A stretch of 64,000 nt of DNA from JALEFZ01 sp038527485 (lineage in GTDB: Bacteria; Bacteroidota; Bacteroidia; J057). Shown piece after piece: positions 26,125-35,217 of this stretch. Below the pieces are notes generated by a model. It made no database searches. It saw only the letters and a program-made list of their open reading frames with translations, and was not told the DNA's origin. The stretch spans positions 37,225 through 101,224 of the forward strand of contig JBCBFT010000011.1 of assembly GCA_038527485.1 (NCBI GenBank). Direction: 5' to 3'. The position numbers and the translations under genes were made by a program. Numbering within the stretch: the first letter of the stretch is position 1; each line of letters starts with the position of its first letter.

Positions 26125-26931
26125 ATGAAACTCACTGGAATATACTGCTACCCCATCAAATCACTGGGGGGAATCGCGCTGGCAGAAACAGAAGTAAATG
26201 AAAGAGGCATCGCCTATGATCGTCGCTGGATGCTCGTAGACCCTGATGGGCAATTCCTGACGCAGCGATCGTCCACCGAGCTCGCGCTCTTCTCCGTTGA
26301 CTTCGAATCCGACCATCTCAGGATTGACCACAGAATGTCTCGCTCAGCTCCTCTTTGGGTTCCTCTGCATCCTACAGAAGGCACTCCTATGACTGTACAG
26401 GTTTGGGATGACAGGGTAGAAGCTATCCAATGTGGAACAGAAGCTGATACATGGTTCAGTCAACTTCTTCGACGCCCTGTACATCTCGTGTACATGCCCG
26501 ATCAATCCCCTCGCCAGATAGATCCTGCTTATGCGCCAGATGGTGCCAATGTCAGCTTTGCTGATGGCTATCCTATTCTCATCCTAGGTGAAGCGACCCT
26601 AGCAGATCTGAATGACCGACTGGACACACCTGTGCCAATGAATCGCTTTCGCCCCAATCTTGTCTTTGAAGGAGGGCATGCAGGAGATGAGGACTCTTTT
26701 GACGAGGTCCAGATAGGCGCAGCGGTGCTCAAAGGGACTAAGCCTTGCGCACGCTGCCAGGTGATCACCATCAATCAGGACACAGGAGAGAAAGGTCAGG
26801 AGCCTATGCGCACACTGAGTACCTACAGAAGAGAGGGGAATAAAGTCTTATTTGGCATGAACATGTATCCCATGGTACAAGGCAAGCTTACGGTTGGAGA
26901 TGAATTGATCCTCGCAGCGAAGCATTCCTAA
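26125..26931 (+). CDS. MOSC domain protein (YcbX-like)
   Basis: 268 aa. N-terminal beta-barrel MOSC_N domain (KLTGIYCYPIKSLGGIAL...ERGIAYDRRWMLVD...FLTQR) then the MOSC core with the conserved Cys in GTKPCARCQVITINQDTG and FRPNLVFEGG. YcbX-type proteins bind molybdenum cofactor and detoxify N-hydroxylated compounds such as hydroxylaminopurine with an electron donor. Unlike E. coli YcbX there is no C-terminal 2Fe-2S ferredoxin domain; the protein ends at about the MOSC boundary. Confidence 0.9.
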   Translation: MKLTGIYCYPIKSLGGIALAETEVNERGIAYDRRWMLVDPDGQFLTQRSSTELALFSVDFESDHLRIDHRMSRSAPLWVPLHPTEGTPMTVQVWDDRVEAIQCGTEADTWFSQLLRRPVHLVYMPDQSPRQIDPAYAPDGANVSFADGYPILILGEATLADLNDRLDTPVPMNRFRPNLVFEGGHAGDEDSFDEVQIGAAVLKGTKPCARCQVITINQDTGEKGQEPMRTLSTYRREGNKVLFGMNMYPMVQGKLTVGDELILAAKHS

Positions 26932-27058
26932 ACTTTTTCAATAGTCATTAAGGGTAGATTTATTTCTCCATTTAAGTCGCCAACCTGTCAGCTATTTAAC
27001 ATAAGAGACGAGAAAGCTATCGCATCTTCGTGCTATATTCGGTTGGTTGGAAAATCAT

Positions 27059-28552
27059 ATGATGAGAAAACTTTTATTTCACCTCCTACTCTTGATGATT
27101 TGCTCAAGCAGCCAGTCCGTTTGGGGGATCAATGAGGATTTTCTTCGCAAGAAGGTGGAATACCATCTCATGGCCTATGAGTTTGACTTGGCCGATGATT
27201 ACATCCGCCAGCTTTCCCACGAAGGAGATAGACAATTCTATCAAGTCCACATCCCCCTCTATAAGTTTCTAGGCACGCTTGACCCTGTGTACAGTGACAC
27301 CTTTCGTACCCAATGGCCTGAGACACTCACGGCTGTTAAGGAACTCTCCGAATACAAGCAGCAACTCTTTTTGGCTGAGCTTCACGGAAAGCGGGCAGTG
27401 ATTGAGTTTTTGGAACAAAACTATCTCAATGCCATCCGGCACGCGAAAAATTGTTACGGATTCATCCAGAAGTATCAAAAGCGCTACCCCGAAAGTGTCG
27501 AATCCCTCAAGTTCATGGGGCTATTCAATATCCTGTTGGGAAATGTCCCTCGCCGCTACCAATGGCTGGCTAAGCTACTGGGCTATCCTGGAGATCTCAC
27601 ACTCGGTGTCGAGCAACTCGAAAGGGCAGCAGCTAAGTCAACCTTTCTCCAAATTGAAGCCCAACTGGTCCTCTGCCAGGTAGAGAAATCTATGCTGGAC
27701 AAGCCTTTGGATGCCCTGGATAGGTTATATGCAGCCAAAAAGAAATTCAATGGCAATATTCTGATCGACTACCAGCTTGCCAGTGGCCTCATGCGCCTCA
27801 AACGCAACGATGAAGCGATGGCCATCCTTTCCAAGGTGGACCAGTACAAAAACGACAAAGTGTTCTACATCCCCTTTTGGGACTTCCTACTGGGAAAATC
27901 CTATTATTATCGCAATGACTATGGAAATGCGCAGCGCCATTTGGCCTTATTTGTCCGTGATTATAAGGGAAAACTGATGCGTACGGATGCCTATTTCCGT
28001 CTAGGGATGTCCCTGACGCTGAATAATCGCTATCAAATGGGGCAGACCTTTTTCCAATTGATCGCAGCAGAGCAACACGGAGGCTTTGATGAGGATGAAT
28101 ACGCTGAATACATGGCCAAAAAATTTGCCGCAACTCCTCCCGATCCCATCAGCCTTTCTTTGTTTCGTGCTAGAAATTACTTCGATGGAGGATACTACAG
28201 AAAAGCCAAAGCCGTACTGAGCCAATTGGGTCTCTTGCTTCCTGCCCAGTCTCCTTTCAGAACAGAGATGTACTACCGACAAGCACGTATTTTTCACTCA
28301 GAAGGTGCGCTGTCCCAAGCCATCGAATCTTATGAGAAATGTATCCAGCATACAGGAATAGAAGAAAATAAATGGCTGCAAGCCTATGCCAGCTATTTCT
28401 TAGGAGAGATCGCGCACGAACAAACGCGCAAGAAGGATGCAGAAGCTTACTACAAAGCCGCCTTGAAGTATGATGGGTTCTTCTACCAAGCAGGACTAGA
28501 AAACCGTACGAAGGCAGCACTAGCAGATCTAAAAAGTGCGTCAGACGAATAA
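27059..28552 (+). CDS. Secreted tetratricopeptide-repeat protein
   Basis: 497 aa from ATG at 27059 (MMRKLLFHLLLLMICSSSQSVWG, signal peptide); the next ATG at 27062 is equally possible. The remainder is helical with TPR-like repeats, for example YLNAIRHAKNCYGFIQKY, SYYYRNDYGNAQRHLALFV, and C-terminal LSQAIESYEKCIQHTG and KKDAEAYYKAALKYDG. Probably a periplasmic or outer-membrane scaffold. No enzymatic motif. Confidence 0.82.
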   Translation: MMRKLLFHLLLLMICSSSQSVWGINEDFLRKKVEYHLMAYEFDLADDYIRQLSHEGDRQFYQVHIPLYKFLGTLDPVYSDTFRTQWPETLTAVKELSEYKQQLFLAELHGKRAVIEFLEQNYLNAIRHAKNCYGFIQKYQKRYPESVESLKFMGLFNILLGNVPRRYQWLAKLLGYPGDLTLGVEQLERAAAKSTFLQIEAQLVLCQVEKSMLDKPLDALDRLYAAKKKFNGNILIDYQLASGLMRLKRNDEAMAILSKVDQYKNDKVFYIPFWDFLLGKSYYYRNDYGNAQRHLALFVRDYKGKLMRTDAYFRLGMSLTLNNRYQMGQTFFQLIAAEQHGGFDEDEYAEYMAKKFAATPPDPISLSLFRARNYFDGGYYRKAKAVLSQLGLLLPAQSPFRTEMYYRQARIFHSEGALSQAIESYEKCIQHTGIEENKWLQAYASYFLGEIAHEQTRKKDAEAYYKAALKYDGFFYQAGLENRTKAALADLKSASDE

Positions 28553-28775
28553 TTTTGCGCAACTTTCCCCTAAAATAATTTCTCGCCTTCTCCGTCTATG
28601 AATCAGCTTTGGGTAAAAAGCTTGGACTTTTTTCAACCTTTAGGCTCAAACGCTATCTTTAAATTGTAGATACTTTCTCGCAAAAAGATCTTACAATTTG
28701 GGGACTAAAAGAGGAATATATACATCCTCCTAAAGCGTCCATTTCATTTTGATTCACATTTAACCCTATCAACTT

Positions 28776-28976
28776 ATGTTTTCATTTTTGGGAAGTGTCA
28801 TCGGTTCTATCTTGACGATCGTCTGGTTTCTCCTTACGATTGGTGTCCTCTTCAATATCTGGAAGGAAAGCAAGAAAACTACTTTTGGTAAAGTAGCTTG
28901 GACAGGATTTATTTTGTTCGCTCCCATCTTTGGCTCCATCATGTACATGCTATTTGGCATGCCGCGTCAGAGTTAG
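28776..28976 (+). CDS. Small PLDc_N-domain membrane protein
   Basis: 66 aa with two transmembrane helices (about 2-25 and 38-60) and the phospholipase D nuclease N-terminal pattern: WFLLTIGVLFNIWK, a Lys-rich turn, then GKVAWTGFILFAPIFGSIMYML. In larger proteins this domain precedes cardiolipin synthase; stand-alone copies are common and of unknown role. A strong terminator follows, supporting a real gene. Confidence 0.82.
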   Translation: MFSFLGSVIGSILTIVWFLLTIGVLFNIWKESKKTTFGKVAWTGFILFAPIFGSIMYMLFGMPRQS

Positions 28977-29014
28977 TAGGAAAATCTAAGAAACTGATCA
29001 TTAGCATTTAAAAT

Positions 29015-29048
29015 AAAAAAGGCCTCCATCAGTGGGAGGCTTTTTTTG
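29015..29048 (+). terminator. Terminator after PLDc_N gene
   Basis: GCCTCC/GGAGGC stem with a 7-nt loop, A run on the left and seven T on the right. It can also serve the convergent SGNH hydrolase gene. Confidence 0.88.
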
Positions 29049-29077
29049 TAATTGTACTTTGTGGAATGTCGTGCTTC

Positions 29078-29806
29078 TCATTCTTCAATCAACTTTTGCA
29101 CATCTGCCACCATCAACTCTACCCACTGTCTGTACATTTCTCCTGAAGGATGCAGGCCGTCAGATGCAACCAGTTCAGGTTCATCAATTGCCTCTCTCGA
29201 AATGGGCGTAATATTGAAAAATGGGATGCTCCGTGCCTCACAGATTTGCTGGGCATAGGCATTGTATTGGTCTAGCTCCTGGGCGATCCTAGCGGTATCT
29301 CGCGTCTGTCCAAAGGGTGTCACACCATAGTCGGGAATAGAAACAACAAAGACCTTTTCCAAATCATCCCCTGCATATTTGATTGCGGAATCTAGCAGGG
29401 CAACAAACTCGCGCTCATACTGATCAAAGGGATAGCCTCGAAACTGGTTATTGACCCCAATCAATAAAGAGACCATGTCATAAGTTCCTATGGACATGCT
29501 GTCAGCCAATGCCTGTGTCAACTCATCTGTCGTCCAGCCTGTCCTTGCAATGATGCGAAAAGAGTCAAAGTCTATACCTGCGCGCATCAACGTATCCACG
29601 AGCTGGGCAGGCCAACGCTCAGCCACAGGTACAGATTCTCCTATCGTATACGAATCTCCAAGTGCCAAGTAAGTCAGGCTCGAGTCACTCATAGGTGGCT
29701 CTTGGATAGGGGGCGAGTCTGGCGTCTGCTCACAGCCAAAGAGGCAGATAAGCAGTAAGAATGGCAGAAAAAATAAACGATGGAGGAGTAGATTCTGTAA
29801 TGGCAT
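29078..29806 (-). CDS. SGNH/GDSL hydrolase lipoprotein
   Basis: 242 aa from ATG at 29806 (MPLQNLLLHRLFFLPFLLLI, lipobox ICLFGC); an upstream ATG at 29839 would add 11 residues. Block I LALGDSYTIGES bears the catalytic Ser, block III LIGVNNQFRG the Asn, and block V SDGLHPSG the Asp-His pair. A lipid-anchored esterase or lipase; substrate unknown. Confidence 0.88.
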   Translation of the reverse strand: MPLQNLLLHRLFFLPFLLLICLFGCEQTPDSPPIQEPPMSDSSLTYLALGDSYTIGESVPVAERWPAQLVDTLMRAGIDFDSFRIIARTGWTTDELTQALADSMSIGTYDMVSLLIGVNNQFRGYPFDQYEREFVALLDSAIKYAGDDLEKVFVVSIPDYGVTPFGQTRDTARIAQELDQYNAYAQQICEARSIPFFNITPISREAIDEPELVASDGLHPSGEMYRQWVELMVADVQKLIEE

Positions 29807-30030
29807 ACTTTCGGCTAATAGCATAAAGGATGGTCCCAAAAAATTGTGGGCATTGGGGTAGAGTAAAACTTACGGTCCCACGTCTACAAATTACAGGTTC
29901 TCATCAAAACGACAAAAAGCCGCCAAACATATACCAATTCCTATGTGTGGCCATAGATAAAATTTTCTCGGACGTGTCACGTCTTCCCTATCATGTGTGT
30001 TTTATAAGCAGGGATACAAAGATATAGGTC

Positions 30031-30882
30031 ATGACTTCACTAACATATCAATCCTACAAGGAAATGCTCTTTCCTATCGCCTACAATATGCTGGGCAGCC
30101 AATCTGACGCTGAAGATCTGGTCCATGAGACCCTAATCAAATGGCTAGATTGGGACAAATCTGAAATTGAAAACGAACGGGGCTACTTGGTACGCACCCT
30201 GATCAATAAATGTTTGAATTTTATCCGCGACCGCAAGAAGGAGAATCTGGATCTTCCCCCAGAGAAGCAAGAGACAGCGGTTCACATGCCCTTCAGAGTC
30301 GAGCATGATTTTTCTCTTTCGGTGAGCATGCATCAACTCATGGCAAAGCTCAATCCTACCGAGCGGGCGGTTTTCCTCCTCAAGGATATTTTCAATTATA
30401 CACACAAGGAAATTGCCGAGATTTTGGACATCTCAGAGGCGAATTGTCGGCAGATATTGGTTCGTGCGCGTAAGCATTTGAAGAAACCTTCCTCACGCTT
30501 CGATGTAGACCAAGACGATCATCAGCATCTCTACAAGACGTTTGTAGATGTATGTGAAGGGGAGGACCTAAGTGCTTTACTGGACTTACTCAAAGCTGAT
30601 ATCGAGCTGGAGATATTGAAACCTGCGGCTGCGACGGCACAGACCGTCAAAGGAAACTTACAAGTAGCAGAAACCTTGCTGGCTCAACACCGGCAAGGTC
30701 TACGCTACAAATTGATGTTTATCAAAGATATGCCTTACCTCGTGGCATACCTGTACTTACATCCGATCCAATATATTCAACTCGAAGGAAATGGCCAGGA
30801 GATCCAACGCATCCGTATACAAGATCTAGGAAAAGTCACGCTTACTCAGCCGGCAGGTGTTCCTTCAAATATGCCAGTGTAA
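30031..30882 (+). CDS. ECF sigma factor with SnoaL-like C-terminal extension (ECF41/SigJ-like)
   Basis: 283 aa. Sigma region 2 (YNMLGSQSDAEDLVHETLIKW, then RGYLVRTLINKCLNF) and region 4 (LNPTERAVFLLKDIFNYTHKEIAEILDISEANCRQ, shown in parts) are followed by a ~110-aa C-terminal domain starting FVDVCEGEDLSALLDLL, like the SnoaL-fold tail of ECF41/SigJ sigma factors, which controls activity in place of an anti-sigma factor. No anti-sigma gene is adjacent. Its last 41 bp overlap the convergent dienelactone hydrolase gene. Confidence 0.87.
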   Translation: MTSLTYQSYKEMLFPIAYNMLGSQSDAEDLVHETLIKWLDWDKSEIENERGYLVRTLINKCLNFIRDRKKENLDLPPEKQETAVHMPFRVEHDFSLSVSMHQLMAKLNPTERAVFLLKDIFNYTHKEIAEILDISEANCRQILVRARKHLKKPSSRFDVDQDDHQHLYKTFVDVCEGEDLSALLDLLKADIELEILKPAAATAQTVKGNLQVAETLLAQHRQGLRYKLMFIKDMPYLVAYLYLHPIQYIQLEGNGQEIQRIRIQDLGKVTLTQPAGVPSNMPV

Positions 30883-31690
30883 GCGCATAGGCTTCTTCTG
30901 CTTCTTTTTCCTGATAGCGCGCGCCACTCGGATTGGCAAACGCATGATCTGCATCAAACTGATGCACGCTGACCTCTTTTCCCGCCTTCTCCATATTTTC
31001 CTCAAATACCTCCACTACGGCTGGCGTAATGTAGCGATCCTTCTTCGCGAAAATGCCCAATACATCTGAATTTAGAGCTTTCAGCTTCTCTACACTGCGC
31101 TCAGGCATGCCATAGTACATGACGCAGCCTTTGACCTTCTCGCCTAGGGCAAGCGCAGACTGCAAAGACCATGCACCTCCAAAGCACCACCCAATCGTCG
31201 CCACCTCTGCCTCATCCCCCATATACGCACTCAATGCCTTGACAATCGCAAGCGCCCGATTCTGGTCTAGTCCCCCCATATAGGTGCGTGCATCTTGTGG
31301 AGTCGTCGCCACCTTTCCATCATACATGTCTACAGCGAGCATGTTCACATATGGAAGATCCTTGGCGAGGCGATCCGCCTGCTGCTTGATATTTTCATTC
31401 AGGCCCCACCACTCATGGATGATGACCATGTATTGATTACTGGACTTCTGAGCCTTGATCTCATATACATTGGCTTTTTCACCTCCTTCTACAGGGATCT
31501 GTATCATTTTTCCTTGAGCTTCAAATGTAGGAATAGCGCGTACATAAGGATGGGTCTGCATGAAAGAAGGATCTTTGGCAAACTGATCCATGCCACACAT
31601 CGTAATCGGTGGGGATGTAGAAGGCGTACTTGTAGGCTTTTCTATCAAAAACATACTTAAAAACAAAGCGATAAGCGTCGTAAACTTCAT
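30842..31690 (-). CDS. Secreted dienelactone hydrolase family protein
   Basis: 282 aa. N-terminal signal (MKFTTLIALFLSMFLIEKPTS). Core: YMVIIHEWWGLNENIKQQADRLA, nucleophile elbow GWCFGGAW (Cys in place of Ser, typical of DLH), catalytic Asp around FAKKDRYITP and His in FDADHAFANP. Known members hydrolyse dienelactone in chlorocatechol breakdown, but most relatives have unknown substrates. Convergent with the sigma factor gene, overlapping it by 41 bp. Confidence 0.88.
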   Translation of the reverse strand: MKFTTLIALFLSMFLIEKPTSTPSTSPPITMCGMDQFAKDPSFMQTHPYVRAIPTFEAQGKMIQIPVEGGEKANVYEIKAQKSSNQYMVIIHEWWGLNENIKQQADRLAKDLPYVNMLAVDMYDGKVATTPQDARTYMGGLDQNRALAIVKALSAYMGDEAEVATIGWCFGGAWSLQSALALGEKVKGCVMYYGMPERSVEKLKALNSDVLGIFAKKDRYITPAVVEVFEENMEKAGKEVSVHQFDADHAFANPSGARYQEKEAEEAYALTLAYLKEHLPAE

Positions 31691-31792
31691 GATGGATAGA
31701 ATTTGATGTCTTGCCGATCTTGGAGATCGTATCCTATAAAGGCATGACGCTTGCTTTGGTTTTAGACATATGAAATGATCTGCATGTTCATC

Positions 31793-32629
31793 TTAGACCT
31801 TTCTTCCCCTCACATGTTGGCGGATCACAAATCGCCAAAGTCCCCAAGAAATTCCCATGAAAAAGGCCACAGGCCAGAAGGTGAGGAAAAATAAGAAGAT
31901 ACTTTGGACTGCATGCCAACCTGTAGATAGACTTTCGACTGCTTTTTCTCCAAAGCCAGGTGTTTTCTCCATGGGTTTAGACGATGCGATCTCTTGGTAA
32001 AATGTCAGGTGGATTGTACTCAGGGAAACTTGGCTGTCCAAATAACGCAGTTTGCCTTTCAGCCTATCAATCTCTAGTACGACTTCATTCAGGTTCCTGT
32101 CTACTTCTAGTATTTCACCGATTTTGTTTGCTCTTTGGTATAGCTTTCGATAGCGGTCGGCTTTGGCCTCCATATTTTTAAGGCGAATGGATAGATCTGT
32201 GTAGGCCTCTCCTACATCTTTCACCGTGATCTTTCTCACATCAAATGCCTTCACCCCTGTCCCTAAAATCTGCATCAGATCCTCAAACTTTGAATTAGGG
32301 ATTTTGATCGTAAGCTGATGTTCCTGTCTATAGGCGTTAGAAAACTGATTTTCGCCTGCGATGTAGCCCTGATGCTGATTGACCCAGCCACGCACACGCT
32401 CGTAAGTGGACCAGCCATCATCCGTCTGAAAGGTAATATGTCCTTCCTTGATGAGTTTGAGATTGCGAATCTCAGGGGAGGGAGGGATCGCTTCCGCCGT
32501 GGCAGTAGGTTGACCTGCTTTCAGCAAATCGGCTTGAGGTGCCATTTCGTAGCCTTTCATTTCATCAGAGTGACAGGCTGTCATGGAAAATAGTAAAGCA
32601 CAGAGAAAAATGAGATGTGTCTTTTTCAT
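31793..32629 (-). CDS. DUF4349 lipoprotein
   Basis: 278 aa from ATG at 32629, giving a lipoprotein signal (MKKTHLIFLCALLFSMTAC). DUF4349 body: IKEGHITFQTDDGWSTYERV, GYIAGENQFSNAYRQEHQLTIKIPNSKFEDLM, VRKITVKDVGEAYTDLSIRLKNMEAKADRY, then a coiled-coil stretch (EILEVDRNLNEVVLEIDRLKGKLRYL, in part) and a transmembrane helix near 235-262 followed by a basic tail. Function unknown; envelope protein. Confidence 0.88.
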   Translation of the reverse strand: MKKTHLIFLCALLFSMTACHSDEMKGYEMAPQADLLKAGQPTATAEAIPPSPEIRNLKLIKEGHITFQTDDGWSTYERVRGWVNQHQGYIAGENQFSNAYRQEHQLTIKIPNSKFEDLMQILGTGVKAFDVRKITVKDVGEAYTDLSIRLKNMEAKADRYRKLYQRANKIGEILEVDRNLNEVVLEIDRLKGKLRYLDSQVSLSTIHLTFYQEIASSKPMEKTPGFGEKAVESLSTGWHAVQSIFLFFLTFWPVAFFMGISWGLWRFVIRQHVRGRKV

Positions 32630-32714
32630 TTCAACTAATTTTTTAGTTAAGATGAAAATGCCTGCACTTTTCCATAAAAGATTTGCCATCTTATTAGAAA
32701 AAATACTCCCCTTA

Positions 32715-33440
32715 CTATTTGCTCAACCTTATCCCAACCTGGATACCTAATTCTACAGAAGTCACTGAAGGAGTCCAAAAGTCGAGATATACTAAGGCGC
32801 CTTCGTCATGAACCACCCAATCTGCGTAAATACCCACGTTGTAAGAAGCTTCGGAAGAAAGCCTGCGCTCTATTCCCCCTCCCACATAGGCAGCCGGACG
32901 GACCACTAGTCGGTCTACGATTCCTGCATTTCTTACTGACTGAGAAGTTCTAGGGTTTACGTTTTCCAAATGTCGAATGGCATAAAACTGAGCATTTGCA
33001 CTGAGTCCTGTCTCTCCGTATATCCGAGTAGTTCCCATCTGATATGTCGTACCTATCATGAGAGGAATTCCCAGCACGTAGTGGGTAAATCGAGACGCGA
33101 TTTGCTGCTGCACTCTATCTGGCCCACAATACCCACAGTTGGGTGCCAGGAATTCAGGAAAGATGATGATATTTTCCAGCCTTTGGGATACGCGCTGTAC
33201 CCGAAGTCCTGTTTTAAGGTATACTTGACCAAAGAGAGAAAAACTGCGTGTGATCGATACCTGAGATTGCATATCCCATACCTGATTTTCATCGATCATA
33301 TTCAGAACTTCCCTATTACCATTATTAGGTAAATAAAATAGTCGCCCAACCCCAGTATGAAGTTGTAGGTACCAAGATGATGTATGCTGACTAAAAAGCA
33401 AGAGGGGGCATAGGCACAAAAGAAAGATGTATAGTCTCAT
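32715..33440 (-). CDS. PorT-like outer-membrane beta-barrel protein, paralogue 1
   Basis: 241 aa, signal peptide (MRLYIFLLCLCPLLLFS). Alternating hydrophobic strands typical of 8-10-stranded barrels: WYLQLHTGVGRLFYLPNN, FSLFGQVYLKTGLRVQRVSQR, YVLGIPLMIGTTYQMGTTRIYGETGLSANAQ and the closing VELGIQVGIRLSK. It aligns along its length with the next two genes (shared GTT-MG-T-IYGE-G and GIE---S---YN-GIYAD motifs), so all three arose by tandem duplication. Function unknown. Confidence 0.8.
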   Translation of the reverse strand: MRLYIFLLCLCPLLLFSQHTSSWYLQLHTGVGRLFYLPNNGNREVLNMIDENQVWDMQSQVSITRSFSLFGQVYLKTGLRVQRVSQRLENIIIFPEFLAPNCGYCGPDRVQQQIASRFTHYVLGIPLMIGTTYQMGTTRIYGETGLSANAQFYAIRHLENVNPRTSQSVRNAGIVDRLVVRPAAYVGGGIERRLSSEASYNVGIYADWVVHDEGALVYLDFWTPSVTSVELGIQVGIRLSK

Positions 33441-33493
33441 GGTTTATGAATATAGTTCAGCTGTGTGTAAGAAAATGAAATCCCTTTCCCATG

Positions 33494-34216
33494 TTATTTT
33501 TCATTCCTTCCCAATACCCACGAGACTTGTATCCCCGACTCAAGCCCTATCCAAAAGAAGTTTAGGCCATCAATGATATTGGTGATGTCTGATGGATTGA
33601 ACATAGGCTCTGCATAGATGCCTATACGGAACGCTCCTCCGCTACTAAGGGCTTTCTCTATGCCTCCCGCCATACTGAGTGTGGGTTGTAGACGAAACTC
33701 ACTCGCGAAAGATCTGTTACTGACGATATCAACTGGTTCTCCCATCGCATCCTCTACGTTCACCATACGAAAAAGTAGCACATTAGCAGCCGCTCCTACC
33801 TCTCCATATATTTGCTGCCGCCCCCATGTACGAGTAGTTCCCAGCGTGATAGGGATGCTTCCCATGATACCTGTAAAGTTGATCGAGACGAGTTCAGGTG
33901 TGGCATTAGGATCGGGATTGGGTTGCCATGATTGTAGATTCGAGACGATCATATTTATCTGGGTTCGTTGTGCTATCTGATGCAAGCCCAAGCCTGCACG
34001 TATGTAACTATTGCCATGGAGAAAAAAGCGTTTCGTCACCGCAAACTGTGAGTACACACTGAATTGCTGCTGCGAATTGAACTGCCTTGTATCGATGAGG
34101 CTAGAGATGACATAGGGACGTCCCAACCCAAGTTTACCTTCGAAGACCCAATCTGATGACTTCTGAGCAAATGCGAAAGTAGGCAAAAGTAGGAGTAGGA
34201 AAATACGTGCGCGCAT
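33494..34216 (-). CDS. PorT-like outer-membrane beta-barrel protein, paralogue 2
   Basis: 240 aa from ATG at 34216 (MRARIFLLLLLPTFAFAQ, signal peptide); the open frame continues to 34243. Shared motifs with its neighbours: FFLHGNSYIRAGLGLHQIAQR, IPITLGTTRTWGRQQIYGEVGAAANVLL, LSMAGGIEKALSSGGAFRIGIYAE and a closing strand GLESGIQVSWVLG. Each of the three genes has its own start region, and terminator-like hairpins separate some of them. Confidence 0.8.
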   Translation of the reverse strand: MRARIFLLLLLPTFAFAQKSSDWVFEGKLGLGRPYVISSLIDTRQFNSQQQFSVYSQFAVTKRFFLHGNSYIRAGLGLHQIAQRTQINMIVSNLQSWQPNPDPNATPELVSINFTGIMGSIPITLGTTRTWGRQQIYGEVGAAANVLLFRMVNVEDAMGEPVDIVSNRSFASEFRLQPTLSMAGGIEKALSSGGAFRIGIYAEPMFNPSDITNIIDGLNFFWIGLESGIQVSWVLGRNEK

Positions 34217-34255
34217 GTGAATGGGGATATAGGGGTTTGACATAATATGTAAATG

Positions 34256-34294
34256 AAAAATACCTATTCCTTTTGGAGAAGAACAGGTATTTAT
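34256..34294 (-). terminator. Terminator after paralogue 3
   Basis: AAATACCT/AGGTATTT stem with a 19-nt loop; on the minus strand it ends in a run of five T. Lies between the 3' end of the 34350-35066 gene and the next paralogue. Confidence 0.65.
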
Positions 34295-34349
34295 TCGGTA
34301 CGTTGGGATTTACCTACTTAGCTGAAGATGAAACATGGTGATAAACTCC

Positions 34350-35066
34350 CTAATTATCCCCTCCCGAGACCAATACCCAAGAAAGCTGTAAACCTGTTTC
34401 ATATCCTAAAGGAAAAGCATCTCCAATCGCTCGATCTGTACTTGTTAGCAGCATTTCTCCATACAATCCGATTCTGTACGCAGATTTTTCACTTCGCTCT
34501 TTTTCGATGCCTACGGCTAGATTCAGTGCAGGCAAGAGGATGAACTGATTGGTAAAAGCACTTATTCTATCTATGGATACAATGCCGTTGGGTTCACTTT
34601 CTCTCACGAAAGAATTGTACAGCGATACATTGAACGTAGGACCTACCTCGCCATACAAGATAGATTTGCCCATTTGTTTCGTTGTACCAAAGAGGAGGGG
34701 GACTTCTACGAATAGGGCTAGATTACGAAGGGTGAGTGTTTCTATATCATTTGTTGGAGGACAAAATCCACAGGTAGGATCTATCTGATCAGGAAATCTT
34801 AATTCTTCTTGGGCACGCTGCGCCAGATGATGTATGCCTAAACCCGTACGAAAATATACCTTATCATGGATGCTAAAACTGCGGGTAAGACCGATTTTGG
34901 AACGAAGTCCCAGCTGCTGACTCTGTTCCAGGAAATCATATAAAGGGCCCAATCCATTAAATTGAGACTGGCCGACGCCTGTGTGGACCTGGAAATGCCA
35001 TGCGCTACCCGACTGCGCGAGAAGTACGGTTGGAAGAAATAGGAGGAAGAAAATCTGTGCTTTCAT
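34350..35066 (-). CDS. PorT-like outer-membrane beta-barrel protein, paralogue 3
   Basis: 238 aa, signal peptide (MKAQIFFLLFLPTVLLAQ). Same architecture as the two preceding paralogues: WHFQVHTGVGQSQFNGLG, FSIHDKVYFRTGLGIHHLAQRAQ, VPLLFGTTKQMGKSILYGEVGPTFNVSLYN, LNLAVGIEKERSEKSAYRIGLYGE and a final GYETGLQLSWVLV. Paralogue 1 and this one share a CGYCGP/CGFCPP Cys pair in one loop, absent from paralogue 2. Function unknown. Confidence 0.8.
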   Translation of the reverse strand: MKAQIFFLLFLPTVLLAQSGSAWHFQVHTGVGQSQFNGLGPLYDFLEQSQQLGLRSKIGLTRSFSIHDKVYFRTGLGIHHLAQRAQEELRFPDQIDPTCGFCPPTNDIETLTLRNLALFVEVPLLFGTTKQMGKSILYGEVGPTFNVSLYNSFVRESEPNGIVSIDRISAFTNQFILLPALNLAVGIEKERSEKSAYRIGLYGEMLLTSTDRAIGDAFPLGYETGLQLSWVLVSGGDN

Positions 35067-35149
35067 CGATTCTGTGATAATGGATGATCAGAAAATAAAT
35101 AGATGTATCTGCGATTGAGCGCTTACACAGTCTCAGTCGTTAGATGAAA

Positions 35150-35190
35150 CAAAAATGTCTATTTCTCTCAGCGAAAAATAGACATTTATC
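35150..35190 (-). terminator. Terminator of accC
   Basis: AATGTCTATTT (35154-35164) pairs perfectly with AAATAGACATT (35176-35186), 11 bp. On the minus strand a T-rich tail follows, matching the end of accC transcription. Confidence 0.8.
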
Positions 35191-35217
35191 TGGTACAGGT
35201 AGCTTCTGTTATGTTCT

